Origin: Lineus longissimus
Lineage: Eukaryota > Nemertea > Pilidiophora > Heteronemertea > Lineidae
Direction: 5' to 3'
Assembly: GCF_910592395.1 (NCBI RefSeq)
Contig: NC_088309.1
Span: forward strand, 24,988,599-25,052,598
Length of the DNA: 64,000 bases
Part shown: positions 48,001 to 63,019 of the stretch, piece after piece
Numbering within the stretch: the first letter of the stretch is position 1
Layout of the letters: the number at the start of each line of letters is the position of its first letter
Made by a program: the position numbers and the translations under genes
Notes under the pieces: model-generated
Database searches by the model: none
Told to the model about the DNA's origin: nothing
Seen by the model: only the letters and a program-made list of their open reading frames with translations

Positions 48001-51000
48001 ATGTATCCTATTTCTTATTTAATCTAGAATACCATTCAAGGGATGATTTGATGAAGGTGTACCATACACAGATGTGTCAGGAAGAGTATTCGTTCATCGG
48101 AATTTCGATTTAGTTACAAACGCTGCATGAATCTGATCGAAAATTGCTCCCATTAGCCTATAGTCTATCCGACTCTCAACCGCAACAACAAATCATTGCA
48201 ATAAGACCATGTATAGTTTGTCTACTAAGAAAACATGTTAAATATCCGTCATCTGTCATGAGACCATCGGTCGTCAAAAATTTGTGTGGCAAAATTTGTA
48301 ACCGCAGCTTCTGATGTTGGCCACGGTATAGATACAAGACGGGGTAATCGAGAGCCAGTAATCGGTAATCGGTGGACAAAATTACTCTCCTTTATACGAT
48401 CATAAGCCTACTGGTATTTCTCCCAAGATATCTTTGTTGCCACCCGAGGTTTTTACATAGTTGATATTTTGTCGTATACGCTGAAGCGGAGCTCGGTACT
48501 CCGAGATTAGAAGGAAGGGAGATATAGCGGAGAGGCAGCGCCGAATAGGATATGTAATTATGCTGGATCCGTCAGCCGTCTCGTGACAAGACTTAATAAA
48601 CACTTATTGAGATAATGGGAGACGGCAACAGAATTATTGGTTCCACAAGATATTTGTGAGGAAATCATGTTTCCTTTCTCACTGCCCCGCCCGCTGTAGC
48701 AAGTTAATTGGCAGCCAATAGCAGGCTATTCAGATTGGACGGGACATGCTAGTGTGTCAGATGGGCCTCGTCGTTCGTTGGTTAAGTGAAGTTGACCCCC
48801 GATTGGGCCACTTGTATTTGGTAAGTTTGAACCTTTAAAGGTCTACTATGACTTTTTGACTATGATGACTCTCAGCACTGTTAAGATCAGCAAATAGACG
48901 TAAATCTGAGTCGTCCTTGTGGTCCTAATCTGCGACAATCTGCTCCGAAACCCCGAAATTGTCAGATGTTAATTTCAGAGGGAAAAGAATTTTGCCGCTT
49001 TCAGGTTTTTTAGGTACACGATCCATGTGATGGACACATCTCCAATCAAGCTCGCCTCAAAAATCTTTTCAAGTGACAATCATTTCTACCAAAGATCATT
49101 CGTAAGCATGATAAGTGTTACCCTTACAATTAACCTTCAAAGCCCACCATATTAAACAGTATCGATTGGTCAAAGCTGATCAAACTCCGCTGAGATTCTG
49201 ACAGAAGATGATTGCCAGTTGTATCAATCACCCAAATATGCATGAGCTAATTATTGCGCAGATTACCCAGAACATACATGTTTTGCAGTATACTCATTTA
49301 TAAGTAGATTAGCGTGTTTTTAGAGATTCTGGCTAATAAAACTTATTGCTCGAGGATGTGTTTACGTCACGACCACACGTATCTGTCATGTTGACAACAA
49401 ACCAGAATGATAATATACTGTATTGTAATCTGCAACTATCATACGTTCACAGGCCATTAAGACTGGCCATACATCTTTCGATGTGTTTTTTTTAATAAAC
49501 AATCATCAGCATAACACTCAGAGACAGAAAAGCAGTCTGCATCTGAGAAGCTTGGGGTTATTTCCAGTAATGTCGAGTGCTTGCAGGATTTGTACTCTTT
49601 ATGCAATGCTGGCCCTAACTGTAACCTTTCTAAACCGACCATAACCCTTATGATGTAGAAAGAACATGGAAGGAATCATGTTAACGCAAATTTCTATCTG
49701 CAATCGGCATCCCCGCATACTGGGTTTAAACTTACCGTCAGTTACGCAGCTGCACGAAAAGCCCCTAGGCTTGGTCATGTGCAGTGCGGGCTGTAGCATT
49801 TTTGTGATTATCCAGATTCTGTCACGAGGAAGATTGATAATCAAATGATGCAGAGTGATACCGCAAATTCTCCCTACAAAAAATTCACAGGATTGTCTGT
49901 ACGGACCCAATTTGTTTTTACGACGATTCGGACATTGATATTGAGTTATGGTGACGGCTTACATCCCGAATCTATATTATGTACAAGTCAGAAACATACC
50001 GCAACTTTGTATCTGCTTGTTGGTTGGATAAGCTGCATGGCAAATGGGAGAGAGCTCCTTTACCACCCCAGGAGGAGCCATTATGTCCACTCTTAGATAA
50101 AAGTATTTGGATTTTGAAAAATCTATATACTAGTACGTGTAGTCTTTTTATTTGTGTTGACCTGCGAAAGATCTCTCGGCTGCATTCAAGCATGTTTCAA
50201 CTTAGTGACTCAATTTCCACAATACACGTACAATCACCGCGACCTTTGTGTGATCTACCAGTCACTAAAAGTTTATCGTTGTCATGATGATTGTCTACAC
50301 AACTCAGTATTAATCAGCATTTGAGGTAATATCTGCGAGGTGACCAAATATTCATGTCTTGAAAATGATTCATTAGTTTGTCAGTCAAATTGAAGTAGCG
50401 CCACTCTTGAAAATGCCCATGACTTAATCTATTATGCTGTGTTATACTACACAGCCTAAGTGTATTAAAACCGCTGAAGCGAGTGCTCATTCCTCACTTC
50501 ATTATGTATTCGCCGAGGTGTGCAGAGCTCCGCTCCGCTCTCTCGGTTAGTAGAGCTGTGCTATGTACTCCTGTACATTGTTCAGGCTCTACACTGTGTA
50601 TTTTGATGAGCGAGGGTCGTTTATTTGTAACTGTTCATTTGCGGGCTGTCACGATATAAGGCTACCATAGCTGCAAAGGTGGAGTGAGCCTTGCAGTTCA
50701 TGGAAGTCATTCGTGGCTTGCCATAATAAATATATATATTTGTTTCGAAAACACCGTGTTCGTGTCATTTTATCGTTTTCCACTGGGCGCCATCAATAAA
50801 CATAGTTTCTAAAACACTGTGTTCGTGTTAGTTTAATGTTTTTTTATTGGTAAACAGTAAGTATGTGTCCCATAATCACTGTGGTTGTGTCAGTTTAGTA
50901 TTTCCATAAGTACCAGAAAGCTGATTTTTCCTGGAACATTATCGTTTCAGATTTAGTGCTTTGTAACCTTTAGGTAGTAAAATGACAAAAGTGCCACCGA

Positions 51001-53711
51001 ACTACCGATTTTAAAATATTTAAGCTCACGATCATATGGCCGCTGACCGCATTACCGTCCGCCCCCACAATGATTACCTAATCTATAAAGCTAGTCATGC
51101 TTACCTATAAGTGGAACGAATTCTGATGTCGCTGGCATACTCTCGGCTATCAGCAACATAAACACAGAGAAAGCCAATAACACAGTGATTCCTAACGTAA
51201 TCTTTTCACCAGAATCAGGGGGCAACCAGAAGCCCAACAAACTCAGCACCGTCAGCCAAAGACAGGGGAAGATTATGTTGAATAAATAATACAACGTCCT
51301 ACGGCGTATGATGATTGTGAAAGTCACATCGGGATATGGCTCGTCACAGCAGGCGTATTTTACTTCGTTTCGTACCACAGATATTTCCAGCAGCTCCCAT
51401 TCTCCGCTATATACATAGTTAGAAAGGTCCACCTTCGCAGACCGGTTTGTCACATCTACTTGAAATCCATCGTAAGTCCAAGACCCGAATTTCATTTTAC
51501 AAAGTTGGTCGTCAAAAGGAAAGTACGTGATGTCTATTTTGCACGAGCTTCTGAACTTTGCTGGAGGAGGCCAGAATACTGTGCCGTTATTGTCAACCAT
51601 TGCTTTGCTTTGCATGTATCCGTTTGTGAAATCATCAGCACTGAAAGAGAAAATGACATGATCATAGATTGAAGTTGAATTTGGATGTAGTAAATTTGTT
51701 AAGGTAAAGGATTTACAAGACCACGCATGATACACTTTTCCCAATCGCATCATTTTCTCTAACTAATCAATCATGAAAGATTCACTCGTGTACAAAGTAA
51801 GATTGACTCGTCTTTTTCATGCCAGCCAGAAGAATTTAGATACACAGTGAGGTTCCGTTAAACTTACGACAGACACGCTTCAGATTCAGCAGGGACATAT
51901 CAGTAAAAGTTTTCAAAAATATGCCTGATAAGTCATTTTTCTTTAAGATATCAATATATCCTATACCATTTTCACGGGTGTCTGCATTCACTTAAAATAG
52001 CAACTCTGGATTGCAGAATGTGGCAAAATCGATCTCATTTTCTCGGCTGGTTTGCTATCTGAGGCTAATTGGGACATCGTTACGATCTCTGATCGAAAAA
52101 TAATCAGACTTCGTCATGAGCTTTATGTTTCCCCTTGCCGGGGCGTAAACGTCAAGAGACGACAGACATGCATCGGGGCTGGGGGCCAGGAAAGCAGTGG
52201 TCGATTGAAGTTTCAGTCTCACTAAGTTTACTTGGAACTGCCTTAAAATTTAACTTGTGGTTGTGTTTGTGATACACTGTCAATAAAATATGATAGCTAT
52301 CCAAAGACGCGATGTCTAATGCAGATTTGGTCGATTGCTTTGCCTTTGGACTATAACTGCTGCTTCAGGCAGGAACTACCAGCAGCCAGGAAAGTATCTT
52401 CGACGAACTTAACTTTTAGCCCGAGTAAGCTTTTCGCCCTTCACAGCTATTCGCAATTTCCTCGTCAGTAGGAGTAGAGACAATTCCTCTTACCTGTTAT
52501 AAAGGACGATATCAGGCAGCCATATTTTATTGCAAGGTACCCTTAAAACTCTCAGGCCATTGTAGTCTTGTGGGTCCCACTTGAGCCTTTCGTCCACCCA
52601 TTCCTGAAAAAGGAAACGCAGTGTTTTACGAGTTACCATAGTCGGTAAAAAAAGACTTTGCCTTATCTTAGTATTGACACCTAGCGATCGAACGAGGAAT
52701 GGATTGGCTCGAGTTTGCTGAATACCTGAATTTCCCCTGCAGAGATGGTGAGCGAGGGTCAAGACGGCACCCTCTGCAAGCTGCAAAAACATTCATGATT
52801 GCATGATGTAAGTCCGTATACCAAAGGTAAAATGGCGCAGAAATTCGTTTTTCTACCATTCGAATTTTCCCGCACCATATTTCCATCACATACATGATAC
52901 GCATCAATCATCATGAATACATTTTTCTCAACGAAAGTGAAGTATTTCTGGCTAGACGCTATCGTAATTGATCGCCGATTACCTGATAAAGACACAATCA
53001 TCAGCTAATTAACTGTCTCTTCTCATCAACACGTCGTCCATCTTAGACCAAGTTTCCTTTTCCATTGACGAAAATGGAGATTAATGTGAGCGGTGTAGAC
53101 TATCACATGTAATTTACGAAGAACAATTACCGGGGAGTTTCTCCCGACGGGAATTTTGCGCCCGTATCCGTATCGGGGTTTCGTTTAGACCGCGAAGGAA
53201 GCATCATAAAAATGCATCTATCCTTGTTATTCAAGCTATGACCAGCTTGTTAGCCAGATCCTAGTGACCCACCATCCTGGCCAGTCGTCATTGATTATGG
53301 TCTTATTATGCCTTGATTAGCACTGTGACAGGATATGTATTGTACCTTGCAGCTGATGAGTATCGTAAAGAGCGGGAAGCAGTCGCAGCTTGTGGGATGA
53401 TCAGTTGCATTCGAGCCTTACCTGATACCGCAAGTATCCTGTAAATACGCCTGTGAAAACCGAGCGGTTTCGCTTCGGTTCCCTAGGCTAATTCGCCGCG
53501 TTTCCCACTCTAGTTGCAACTGAGGATGGCTCGGGGAGTAACGATGTCAAGTCAAAAACTTTTGAATTCACTTCGAACACTGCTTTTGGTGCTAAAATAA
53601 CGTTTTACACTGGAAATCAATGACCGTACCGTCGCTGGCGAATTTTGCCATGGGAAATTATCTTACCTGCTCAAGCCAAACGTTTGTCGTCAACACTTGG
53701 TTTACCTCATC
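45028..53711 (-). CDS. Nicotinic acetylcholine receptor alpha-type subunit, 3' four exons
   Basis: Four exons join in frame: 53711-53667, 52603-52494, 51640-51105 and 45569-45028, giving 410 residues to the stop. Exon order matches the family: [15 protein letters not shown] (45 nt), then [11 protein letters not shown] to WLPDIVLYN, then a large exon with the Cys-loop (two Cys 13 apart around [11 protein letters not shown]), the vicinal cysteines of alpha subunits ([12 protein letters not shown]), M1, the pore helix M2 ([20 protein letters not shown], with the Glu of cation channels) and the start of M3. The last exon carries the end of M3 ([14 protein letters not shown]), the cytosolic loop and M4. 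It belongs to a pentameric acetylcholine-gated cation channel at neuronal or neuromuscular membranes. The signal peptide and the first 50 or so mature residues are not found, so the gene is partial. A 5.5-kb intron precedes the last exon. Confidence 0.93.
45676..45854. repeat. 179-bp foldback (palindromic) element
   Basis: The outer 52-53 bp arms (45676-45728 and 45802-45854), beginning TAAGGCTGACGTTACATAGG, are perfect inverted repeats. The inner part continues as an imperfect palindrome (GTTCCTC-GAATGCA-GCC) almost to the centre near 45765. It looks like a foldback MITE. It lies within the 5.5-kb last intron of the receptor gene and would form a very stable hairpin in the pre-mRNA. Confidence 0.85.
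47688..47708 (+). repeat. Poly-A tract (21 nt)
   Basis: Uninterrupted adenine run within the last intron of the receptor gene. No LINE or SINE body or processed gene is recognisable upstream of it. Confidence 0.9.
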
Positions 53712-56700
53712 CTGAAAAGATACATGACAAAAAATAAGAACTTTCATTGAATCCAATTATCTGATTTCATCCCTCCTTAGTGTATCTTTTATAGTTTAGA
53801 AGGTCACTGACCGAGACGGTGTCAAAATGGACATCGTCAAATATCAAGTGGCAGCTGCCTGTAATACAATTCCACGACGAGGAGAAGGTACGCCTTGATA
53901 TACAACTGAAATGATGACACCAAGTCTATTTTCTTCCAACTATTTTTTCTTGTTCTTCGTCATATTGATGGCTACCCCGATTCTACCCATCGATTTCCTC
54001 TTTGTCTGGAAACAATGTGATCATTCATTCATTGGATTCAGTTTGTTCTGGTCAGACTCCCGTAAGCGCTGAGTGTGTCTGAATAAATACATAATGCAAT
54101 ACAATTACATGTAGAGCGAGTCCGCGTGTTTTGTAACAATCAGATACTGTATTGGCGTTATTTATGAACAAGAAGAAAATTACGACAAATGTTGTTGCTT
54201 CAAGTACTTATAGCTGGGCAAATACAAACCGAATGAACTAGCATGCATAATCCAATCCTTTTGCCTGAGAGCTAAAGTGCTACGGCGGAGATTTCGGTAT
54301 TTCGGGCATTCGCCGGATGCCAGAGGACACTTTAATTTCAAACTAACTGTAATCGCTCAGAGCCTATGAGGACGATCTTTATAATACATGCGAAGAATGT
54401 TCTCAGAAGATGGTTATAATACTCACAGCAAGAAAGAGGAAGTACAGCTAAAAGTTCAGAATGAAGCAAAAGCAGCAACTCTTTTCGTAACTTGTATTTC
54501 TCCATATTTTCCAAAGCTAGTAACCAACTATAATTGCCTAATGTTATATTCATTTTCGTAAGAAACTGGCTCCTCCTTCTCCTTCGAACAGCACAATATG
54601 TAATAGAAAACTGGGCTTATGCAACTGCTTCGCTTACAACAGCATCACAGCGAGTAGAGAACCTGCTCATTGTTTCTTTGTTTATTTGGTTTGCCGATAA
54701 TTCTATATTATCTCTTGATCGTTGGTCATCTGATGACCATATATGACGTCTGAAGTAAAAAAGGAGCAATTCTGATTGCATCGTAATATGCACTTCTTCC
54801 ATTACTTTTGTTTGTGTTTTCGGCAAAGCTTTGCCTCATGACCTGTGAGTCCTGCCCTCTCCTTGGATTTCCCCCAATAGAGTTCAAGCAAATCACGTTG
54901 GAGACAAAGTTGTTGTATTTGCGAACTTTTCAGGCCTGATATCTTAATGATGATCATTACATGATGATGCATACTCTAGGCGATAATGATGATTACTCCC
55001 TCTTCTTGCATTCAGATCAGTCGAAAAAGTCATGCAAGGGTCAGCATATTGTTTTCTTTTGATAACATGGAATTCAGACGTCATAACAACCACTCAAGCA
55101 CAAACGAATTCGTCTACCCTGAGGATTAGTAGGTCTACCACAGTGAGTCTACCTTTCTAATCAGCACCAGATGATGAAGATTTTTTACTGAGCATGTTCA
55201 AACAATTTAACATGGATCACTGCTTTGAGCAATCAATCAGCACCATAGCATTCGTGCTGATGACGTACAATGTATGTTTTCCACATTCTGATCAAGGCAT
55301 TTATATTCCGCCTCCAACACTGTCGACCAAAACCGCCAACAGGAGAAAGTATTTTTCCTGGGGGATTATGATAAGGAAACATCAATAGGTAAAAAAGCGA
55401 ATAACTGATATTGCTCGAATCCGGTATTCACATTGTAACATATCTTTGCTCCAAGTCTTCGACAATGCTACACTCTCGCAATTATGTATACCATACTACA
55501 CGTATATTGCGAAATATTTATGTGGTTTCCTGAACTTGAGGCAAATTATGAGCCTCTCTCCTCTTAGTAGTCTTATACTTAGGAGAGCCAAATCGGTTCT
55601 GGAGACCGTAATCGTATGACGGCACTCCTTTTTCTTTCTGAACTAAAGCAGCACCAAGCAAACACTGGTAGATTCAAGCCTTCAAACTACGGAAATTGTG
55701 TTGTCTAAAAACGAATCAGAAGATATCAATTCCAGCAGTGTTCAGCCTATTTCGACAGGCTGTCTTGTCTTCTTGTTATCTCCGTCTCACCGCGAGAGCA
55801 AACCTATAAAGCGCCTCAATATGTATCTTTACCATCGCTTTGCTAGCAGCATTAGCATGTTTTGGCATCATGATGCATTGGACTTACAAAATCTATTACC
55901 CAATATGGGTTGACGTTGGTGGTAGGCTACAGTTTAGTACTCTAATGTAAAGTTCGTTCGGGTAATCATAGCTGGTGATGTCATCTTCTTGAAATAAATT
56001 CAAAACAGCATGGATTCATATATGTACGAGGCGGGGATGCCAAAAAGACAATTTTCTGGTCCACCTTTCAATGAATGAACCGGACTTCAGTCAGTTTGCA
56101 TAGTAGTCAAATCACAGTCAATGACACATACCACTACAATACCACAGCAGGTCAAAACTTTCATGATAGCTGTTTAGCAGTCAAAGACTATTACATGGAA
56201 CAACTTTAGGCAGTTATTCTTCAAAACGTATCTCCAATCTTCATCCACCTTCTCGAGCGAAAATAGGCTAATCGTGCATTTGGTTTAATCGTACCTGCAT
56301 TTCATTTGTTCATTTAGTTTTAGACTTCACCTAGCGACACCCTGAATCCTTACGCTACAAATCACCAACCTGCCCAATCGCAATCTCGTTACATCCAATT
56401 GCCCTTTCCCTCAAAAGTAATGGCGTTGTCCGATGTAACAAGCTTGTGAGATGTATGGTCCATCCCTGGGGGCAGATTAGTGTCCTTGTCTGGCCATACA
56501 CCATAATGTGACGCCAGGGTCTCGCACTGACGGGCTGGTATGGGCCTAACTGCTATTGAGGCGTTAGATGAGTTCGGCACGTCTTCGTGCGCCATTTAGT
56601 TGTTTGGTGTTCATTGTACATATATGTGTATGTTGTGTCACTGCATCAAATTGGAAAACCATGTTAGTGTCTTAATTACGCTAAGCGTTACGGGATATTG

Positions 56701-57269
56701 CTAGCCGTGCTACGATCCTTGGAACACATCAAGTACATTAGAAAAATGGCAATATTAAGGGATCGCAGTTGAACTGAAAACATCGATTTTCTGTCTTGGT
56801 ATCAGGATATCATTACCATCACAAGTTTTGTCTTTAGAAATGATAATCATTGTATACGGTGACATGAATTGGTCATGCAAATGCACTGACTCGAGAGACG
56901 TAGAGATTAAATATTATGTGATTGACGTATACCAATAACCTCTTCATTTTGCCAACGGTATCTAATAATACCCGTCGTTAAGGAAGGTACAATCACAGCC
57001 ATGAATGTTGAATTGCCTGTGGGCTGGTGTGGTAAGATAAGTATAGTACCATTATTCAACCGTGACATTACCTCTGGAATGCATACATCATCAAATCACT
57101 TAGACGGCGAATCATAGATTTGGCAAATAAAAATAACAATTTCATTTCTATTCTTATACTTGAAACATCCCTCAAGGTATGAATGTAGTCAAATGACGTA
57201 TTATACGAAGTGAATGCTTCAAGCGGTCACTTTTATTAACTTAGCTTATATGTAACTTGATAACTGAAA
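53712..57269. other. Upstream of the receptor exons, no gene recognised
   Basis: The missing 5' exons of the nicotinic receptor gene should lie in this direction, but no exon with the N-terminal family motifs was found on the minus strand here or further up to 62920. Confidence 0.45.
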
Positions 57270-58024
57270 TTCATCAAATTGGTTAATTTCTTGGTCACAG
57301 ACACACAGGATCGATACATCGGGTTTTTTAGACTTTAACTGACAAGAACTGGATGGTATATTTGAAGGGGACATTGCCTGTGACCCTATTGATAATCCCT
57401 TTCAATAATTTGCGATACGAATTTGATCAACCAACATCAAAATATATATCAAACATTCCATGGGTTGAAACTCGCTACTGGCTACACACGTGATTCATGA
57501 TACATGTGAACAATAATCGGACAAGCGACCAACCATAGCAAGTTTCACTTCCATCCAGTCACGTCTTGCGATGCTTCATTAGCTTACTTTGGGGTAAATT
57601 GGCATTCATCAAACAGGGTGACTTCTCGGCCACTGAATTGACTGATGCTAACCATGTTACCTTTAGATGTACTAACAAGAACTGGACGGTATCTTTAGTG
57701 TCAAAGGATATTGCCAGTACGAGACACAAACGCATGAGAGAATTTCTATTACTTGTAGGTATTGTACCAGAAATTAATCACTATTTTTTATTATTTCTGA
57801 TGACTTTGGTCAACCGACAGCAAAATATCTCTGAAACAGCCCAAGGTTGACACTCACTACACAATTCGAGCACATTCTTATTGATACTGGTGCAGAATGG
57901 GACTGAAAGCTTCCACATCCATGGCTCGTTTCACTTCCATCCGGTCACGTCTAGCGGTGCCTTTATTAGCTTACTTCGGGCCATATTGGCATTGATCAAA
58001 CAGGGTGACCTCTTGGTCACAGAA
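57270..58024 (+). repeat. Diverged tandem repeats, unit about 330-390 bp
   Basis: The segment 57541-57637 recurs at 57927-58024 with about 85% identity (TTTCACTTCCATCC, TTAGCTTACTT, TTGGCATT-ATCAAACAGGG). The segment near 57341-57377 (GACAAGAACTGGATGGTAT then GGACATTGCC) recurs at 57672-57713. So there are two full-length related units and part of a third. The one longer open frame inside (57566-57850) has no homology I recognise. Confidence 0.7.
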
Positions 58025-61000
58025 TACGTACCCGGGTGATAATCAAGTTACTATGTGGGTTGTTCTCAGTCTTTTCACCTGTGGCAACTGGTGTTTTGGT
58101 TGGTTCGGTAAATGAGATATTCCTTGAGGAAGCGTAAAGAAAACGCACGGGGCTTCAGATTTCGATCCAAGCTCATCTTGCTGAATGCTGCGGCAAGTGT
58201 CGGTTTTGAATCGATGACTTTATTTCTTGTTTCATTTGGCTTGGGATTTACTAGATCATGTTAGGTGGCCAGGAGGACAATGTCCCTGCTCGCCACAATG
58301 CACCGCCACATGTAGCATCACACGGAGGATAATCTGTAATAGATTTGATTCGCTGGTGTAGTGATGTTGCACAATGCTAGCGAGTTTTAAAAACCTTACG
58401 ATTACATTCCGTTGAAATGCACTATTTATACTTGACTTCAATTTTAATGATCTTCCCCTTGTACAAACTGCAATATCACTTGCGACTTGTCTCGTTTTTA
58501 AATTTATGATGGTTCTTGTATTCGCCTCCCAACAACAGATATAACGTGCCTCTTCAGTGCGGAAATCATGATTTCCTTGATTGCTTATCAACTTGTAGCT
58601 CTTGATGCAGCCGGAAAAGACAGCTAGCGTGATTTATTGCGCTGTGTTTGTGACACAAAGTGTCGTTTCTACGCATTTGTTGTGAGGCTTTTGGTATCTT
58701 TTTCAATTAAGCGGCACTGATTTCTGCCAGTCCCACTTTACAGAAAGATATTAAATTTTGTCACGTTCGTGAAAATGAAAATAGCCTTGTTTACAAATCT
58801 CGTCAAAGACAAAACGTATGACTGAGTTGCTGTCGTTGACTTTATTCTCTTCGTTATGAGGACGTATCCTTAATACGGGGACATTAGATGTATTATTATG
58901 ATATTCGGATGTCAATAGTATAAGGTGTAGTTGTCATGAGAAGAATCAAACTGAACACAATTGTTTCGTTCTTTAGATTGGCGAAAACACGCGAATTAAA
59001 CAAAACAGAAATTGATGGATGAGCACTGAAATAGCAACGCTGAAGAGCAGAAGTGGTTTGAAAACGGAAAGTCATTAATGGGAATTTCGAATAAGTATAC
59101 AAGACTCGAATTCAACATGGTCAATGAACCTCTGCCTCCCGTCGCTATGCATGTGATTAGATGAAAAGGACCCATCTAGGCGCCGGCGTATTGCAATGCA
59201 CTTATAGTCTGACCAGTTTTCCGAGCGTTTCAGAACCAATGCTGATTTTGCTATTGCTATTGCATACGCACTAGCAAAAAGTGGTGGGGGACTTAAAAGA
59301 AGTGATCTGTCAACCACAGCCAGCTAAGCGCTTATCTGTGGAGCATACCAAATGGTCCGCACATTAATCAACGTAATCAGAAGAATAAATGAAGCCGGGG
59401 ACAAGCGATTAGCAGTGCAATCAGCGTGTTTTCTTTTTCATCACCTTGGTCCGTGGTGACCTTGGCCTAAACATGATAGATGATCCTCTACGTTAATGCA
59501 TCTCATTTAGAAGTCGCGTATAGATTCAGATTGATCAATTCGAGCCTTGGATAACATGGAGATTGATAAGATAACTGATGTAAAGAACGCAACGAAACTC
59601 GAAAAAAGAAGCTCAACAATTTTCATCATGCCGTTCACTGATTAAGGTAGGATAGTCCACACGGCATGCTGGCTTAACTGAAAAGATATGTTCTGAGATA
59701 ACAAGAGGAATAAATTTTCATTGTGAGCTTAACGGTTTGATTTACCAGAAATATACTTCCTTGTTTATATATGTTTATTTCCTCCTAGTAGAGACGGTGA
59801 AATTTATTTCAACTCCCACGCATTTACACTTGCAGCGCCGTTTCTCATTTTCACCAAAAGAAATGTATTCGATGGATCATTGATATTTATTTCACAGTGC
59901 AGCAAGACATTCGTCAGGTGAACTTGATTTAGAATGTTGAATAATCAAGCAGTACACTGTCCCCCAAAGATAACTGAATACTAAGAGACAAATAATCCAA
60001 TCTCCCGGGGAAACGAGTTAACAATGTTAAACGGCAAAACGTGAAACGCCACAAAGGGTAATGATCGCGAACATGTACTGTGAACAAGAGTTCGCCTAAC
60101 ACAAGGAGTCACCATCTTTAAAAGACGGTGGAAAAGGTCCAAGAAGGTAAGAACCATTTTGAATGACTAAAGTCTTCAGACGTCTCCTCCGCTTGGACAC
60201 AGTCCTTCTTCAGGAAAGGTATGGACCCTAACGGCGAACTGACTCAAGCCCTTGGTAGGTTAAACTTGCCATAGAGGCAAAAAGAACGCCCGCAGAATAC
60301 AAACGCACGAGTTTGTTGCTATAAGTTTCGGAATATGATGATTGATATCTGTAGACAGCCACAGCCGATTTCTGTCTGGTATATCTGTATCCGAGATATC
60401 ATATCAGGGTTCCACAGGCTCCCCATTATCGTCATTCGTATTACGCGTGTACGTGATCCTTGGGAATCGGATAAACTGATAGTGCAACCAGTACCACCTC
60501 AATCGCCAACGAAAGGAAAAAGTAGCTTCCGTTCCGACAGTGAACTCAGGCGCAGAAGGTTTGGGTAACACCATCAACGTTGTATTCGTCCAAACATGAT
60601 TTCGATAAAATTGTCAACTTTAAAATGAAAAATGATAATGTGCTTGTGAGAAACATAGGCAAATTCCATCAATTCTCCCATGGTGGATGACCATATGGTC
60701 TCGGTCCCCTTCTGTCCTTCAAACTTGCGAAAGACAAAATGCATGAATACTATGAACTCAGTTATCCGATCCTTTGGCATTCCACCGCTCAGTCATAGCA
60801 CTGAAAGCAAAAAGAGACTCGAGCGCCTGTTGAGTAGGCGACGCTTTTAAATGATTAGCATTTTAACTAATTTAACCTGATGTAATTAACTTGTTCTTTG
60901 CGAAACTTAGCTAACTTCATCAATGTATCCATTACTGAAGCACAGATTTGCGCAAAACACTGTATTCGGATGTGTTTCCTGCTTCATGGCTGAGCGCTCA

Positions 61001-62920
61001 AGAGCAAGAACGAAAGTGGATCATGGATCAGCAAGGTTTAGTTGGACAGAGTATGATACCCGAGATCGCCTCATCTTCGTTCACATTTTGATGTCAGATA
61101 AATATAGATCGTACAGGTTGAATATTAGTTGCTTGATAGTTACTGTCGGCAGCAACAAGTAGCACGTGACCGAAACTGACTGCCATCGTCGCGCTATACA
61201 TTGCGAAAATTAATCACCACCAGGATACGCGCAGAGGCAAGGCATTAACTGGTTACCTTTCCCGAAAAACTCAATTATTGGATAATGAGAGGCAATTTTC
61301 ACCATAAAAGAACTGTCCTCCCACAACCCCTGGCACTCGCCAATCTCAAAGAAACATATTGGAACGAAATTGCAACCTGAATCACACAGACGGTACAAGG
61401 ACACCTGAGTGTCTACCGATATCTCATTTTTGCCGCCGGCTGTCGGCGAAAAATCCAATAAAAGATATATAGACGCAAAACACGTTATAATCAAATGTAC
61501 CTCGCTTTTAGGGTCTCAAGCGACTGGTGCATGGAGTTCGTAGATACACCTTTTTCGGCACGGTAACGAGTTTGGAAACGTTTTTAGAAAAGAGGCAAAG
61601 TTAGACAAAAAATACGTTGTTTATCATTAGTTTTTGCCACATTCAACCTAATCTATCACGTGGACGGAAGCCGTTGAAGGCAACAGTTGTTATTAACAAA
61701 GCAATCGTCATGAAATCTGTGTCTCGTGGATACGTTAATGGATCATGAAAAATGTTGCGTGCGTTGTCTCAGATTCATAAATCATACATTGGCCGTAAAA
61801 AAACATCTCTCAACTAAAAAAGTATATAAGTCTATACTTGTTCATTGATGATTAGTCAATGAAATTCGACACACACCACATTATTCAGGGAGTGATACTA
61901 TAAGAGACCTGCTCCATTCGCAAACTGAACAGGAAAAGAAAAACCGGTTTTTTATGGCATCAGAATATCAGACTTCGCTGCAACTACTCTAAGTTTAATC
62001 AATTACTTTAATGAACGCCGGTAATGATTTAATCAGACTTCACTCACAAAGCTCACCGCGGAATCCGTACAAGAGATGTGCAGTTTAATGATCAGCCTGG
62101 CATGAATCATACTGGTATTCCTCGTGTATATCGTCTTTTTTATTACATGGTCGCTTTGAAGGGATTGGAACACGCGTTGCGACTTCAGCCACTTTTTAAG
62201 GACATTTATATTTCTGTCCAAGTCCTCTTTTAATGATGCTGATGGGTTTAGCCAGCGTTATTTGGTTTTTTTATCAAAACTTGCATAATACTGACCGCGC
62301 CTACTTAAGTAAGCTGACGATGTTTAGAATCTCCAGCCAAACACAACTACTATATGCATAAATGAAACAAACAAAAGGCGTAACGCGTGTGTTCTCACAA
62401 TTGCACTCAAATCCTTACCTACATGATTGTATATATCATGCGTATGGCGCAAAAACCATGAAATATTCTCCTCAGGAAGACGCTAAAGGGAACTCTCTAT
62501 CATCAAAGGATTGTTTTTCTAATAATCTTCACTAATTACGTCATGCAACTTTATCCCCTCACCATAAATCGAATATTACCATTTATTCGGTGATTGATAT
62601 GCGAACCACGTAGCTATCGCATGCAGTTTGTGGAGAATTCGCGTGTCTAGACAAGACGGAATGCTCGCGAGCCAACTCAAGCGTACATCATAGAAACTAC
62701 CATGTGGTATACATGTATCAATTAGTAATTTGAAGATAAAAAAGTTAAACAACATCTCTCCCATATTGACGAGAATGCGCTCATTCGATCTAATATAGAT
62801 ATCGAAGACAACGGCCGACATGAAATGTTTTTTTCTTTTCAATCATGGATTTTTTATGTTGCGGATAAAATATTTTATACGTTATTTATCATTTGTGCTT
62901 CGTGGTCGAAGGTCCGAGGC
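58025..62920. other. No gene recognised
   Basis: 4.9 kb of AT-rich sequence. Frames at 58256-58591 and 61210-61494 (minus) lack recognisable motifs and convincing splice partners. Confidence 0.45.
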
Positions 62921-63019
62921 AAATGTACGCCAGTTCACTATTAAGCAGCAGGCTTGGAGATTGGTCTGTAGCAAAACAAACATCTGTTGTCGTAGATGCA
63001 GCCGAGCCATTGCCAACAT

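Noticed and set aside
53812-53905. Candidate penultimate 5' exon of the nicotinic receptor (ends ...FDDVHFDTVS in the right phase before DEVNQ)
   Set aside because: Splice sites and phase fit, but the peptide lacks the beta-strand pattern and the RPV motif expected at this position, so it was left out of the gene model.
57566-57850. 94-residue plus-strand frame
   Set aside because: Lies within diverged tandem repeats and has no family signature.
61210-61494. 94-residue cysteine-containing minus-strand frame
   Set aside because: Cysteine spacing matches no family I know and there is no splice partner.
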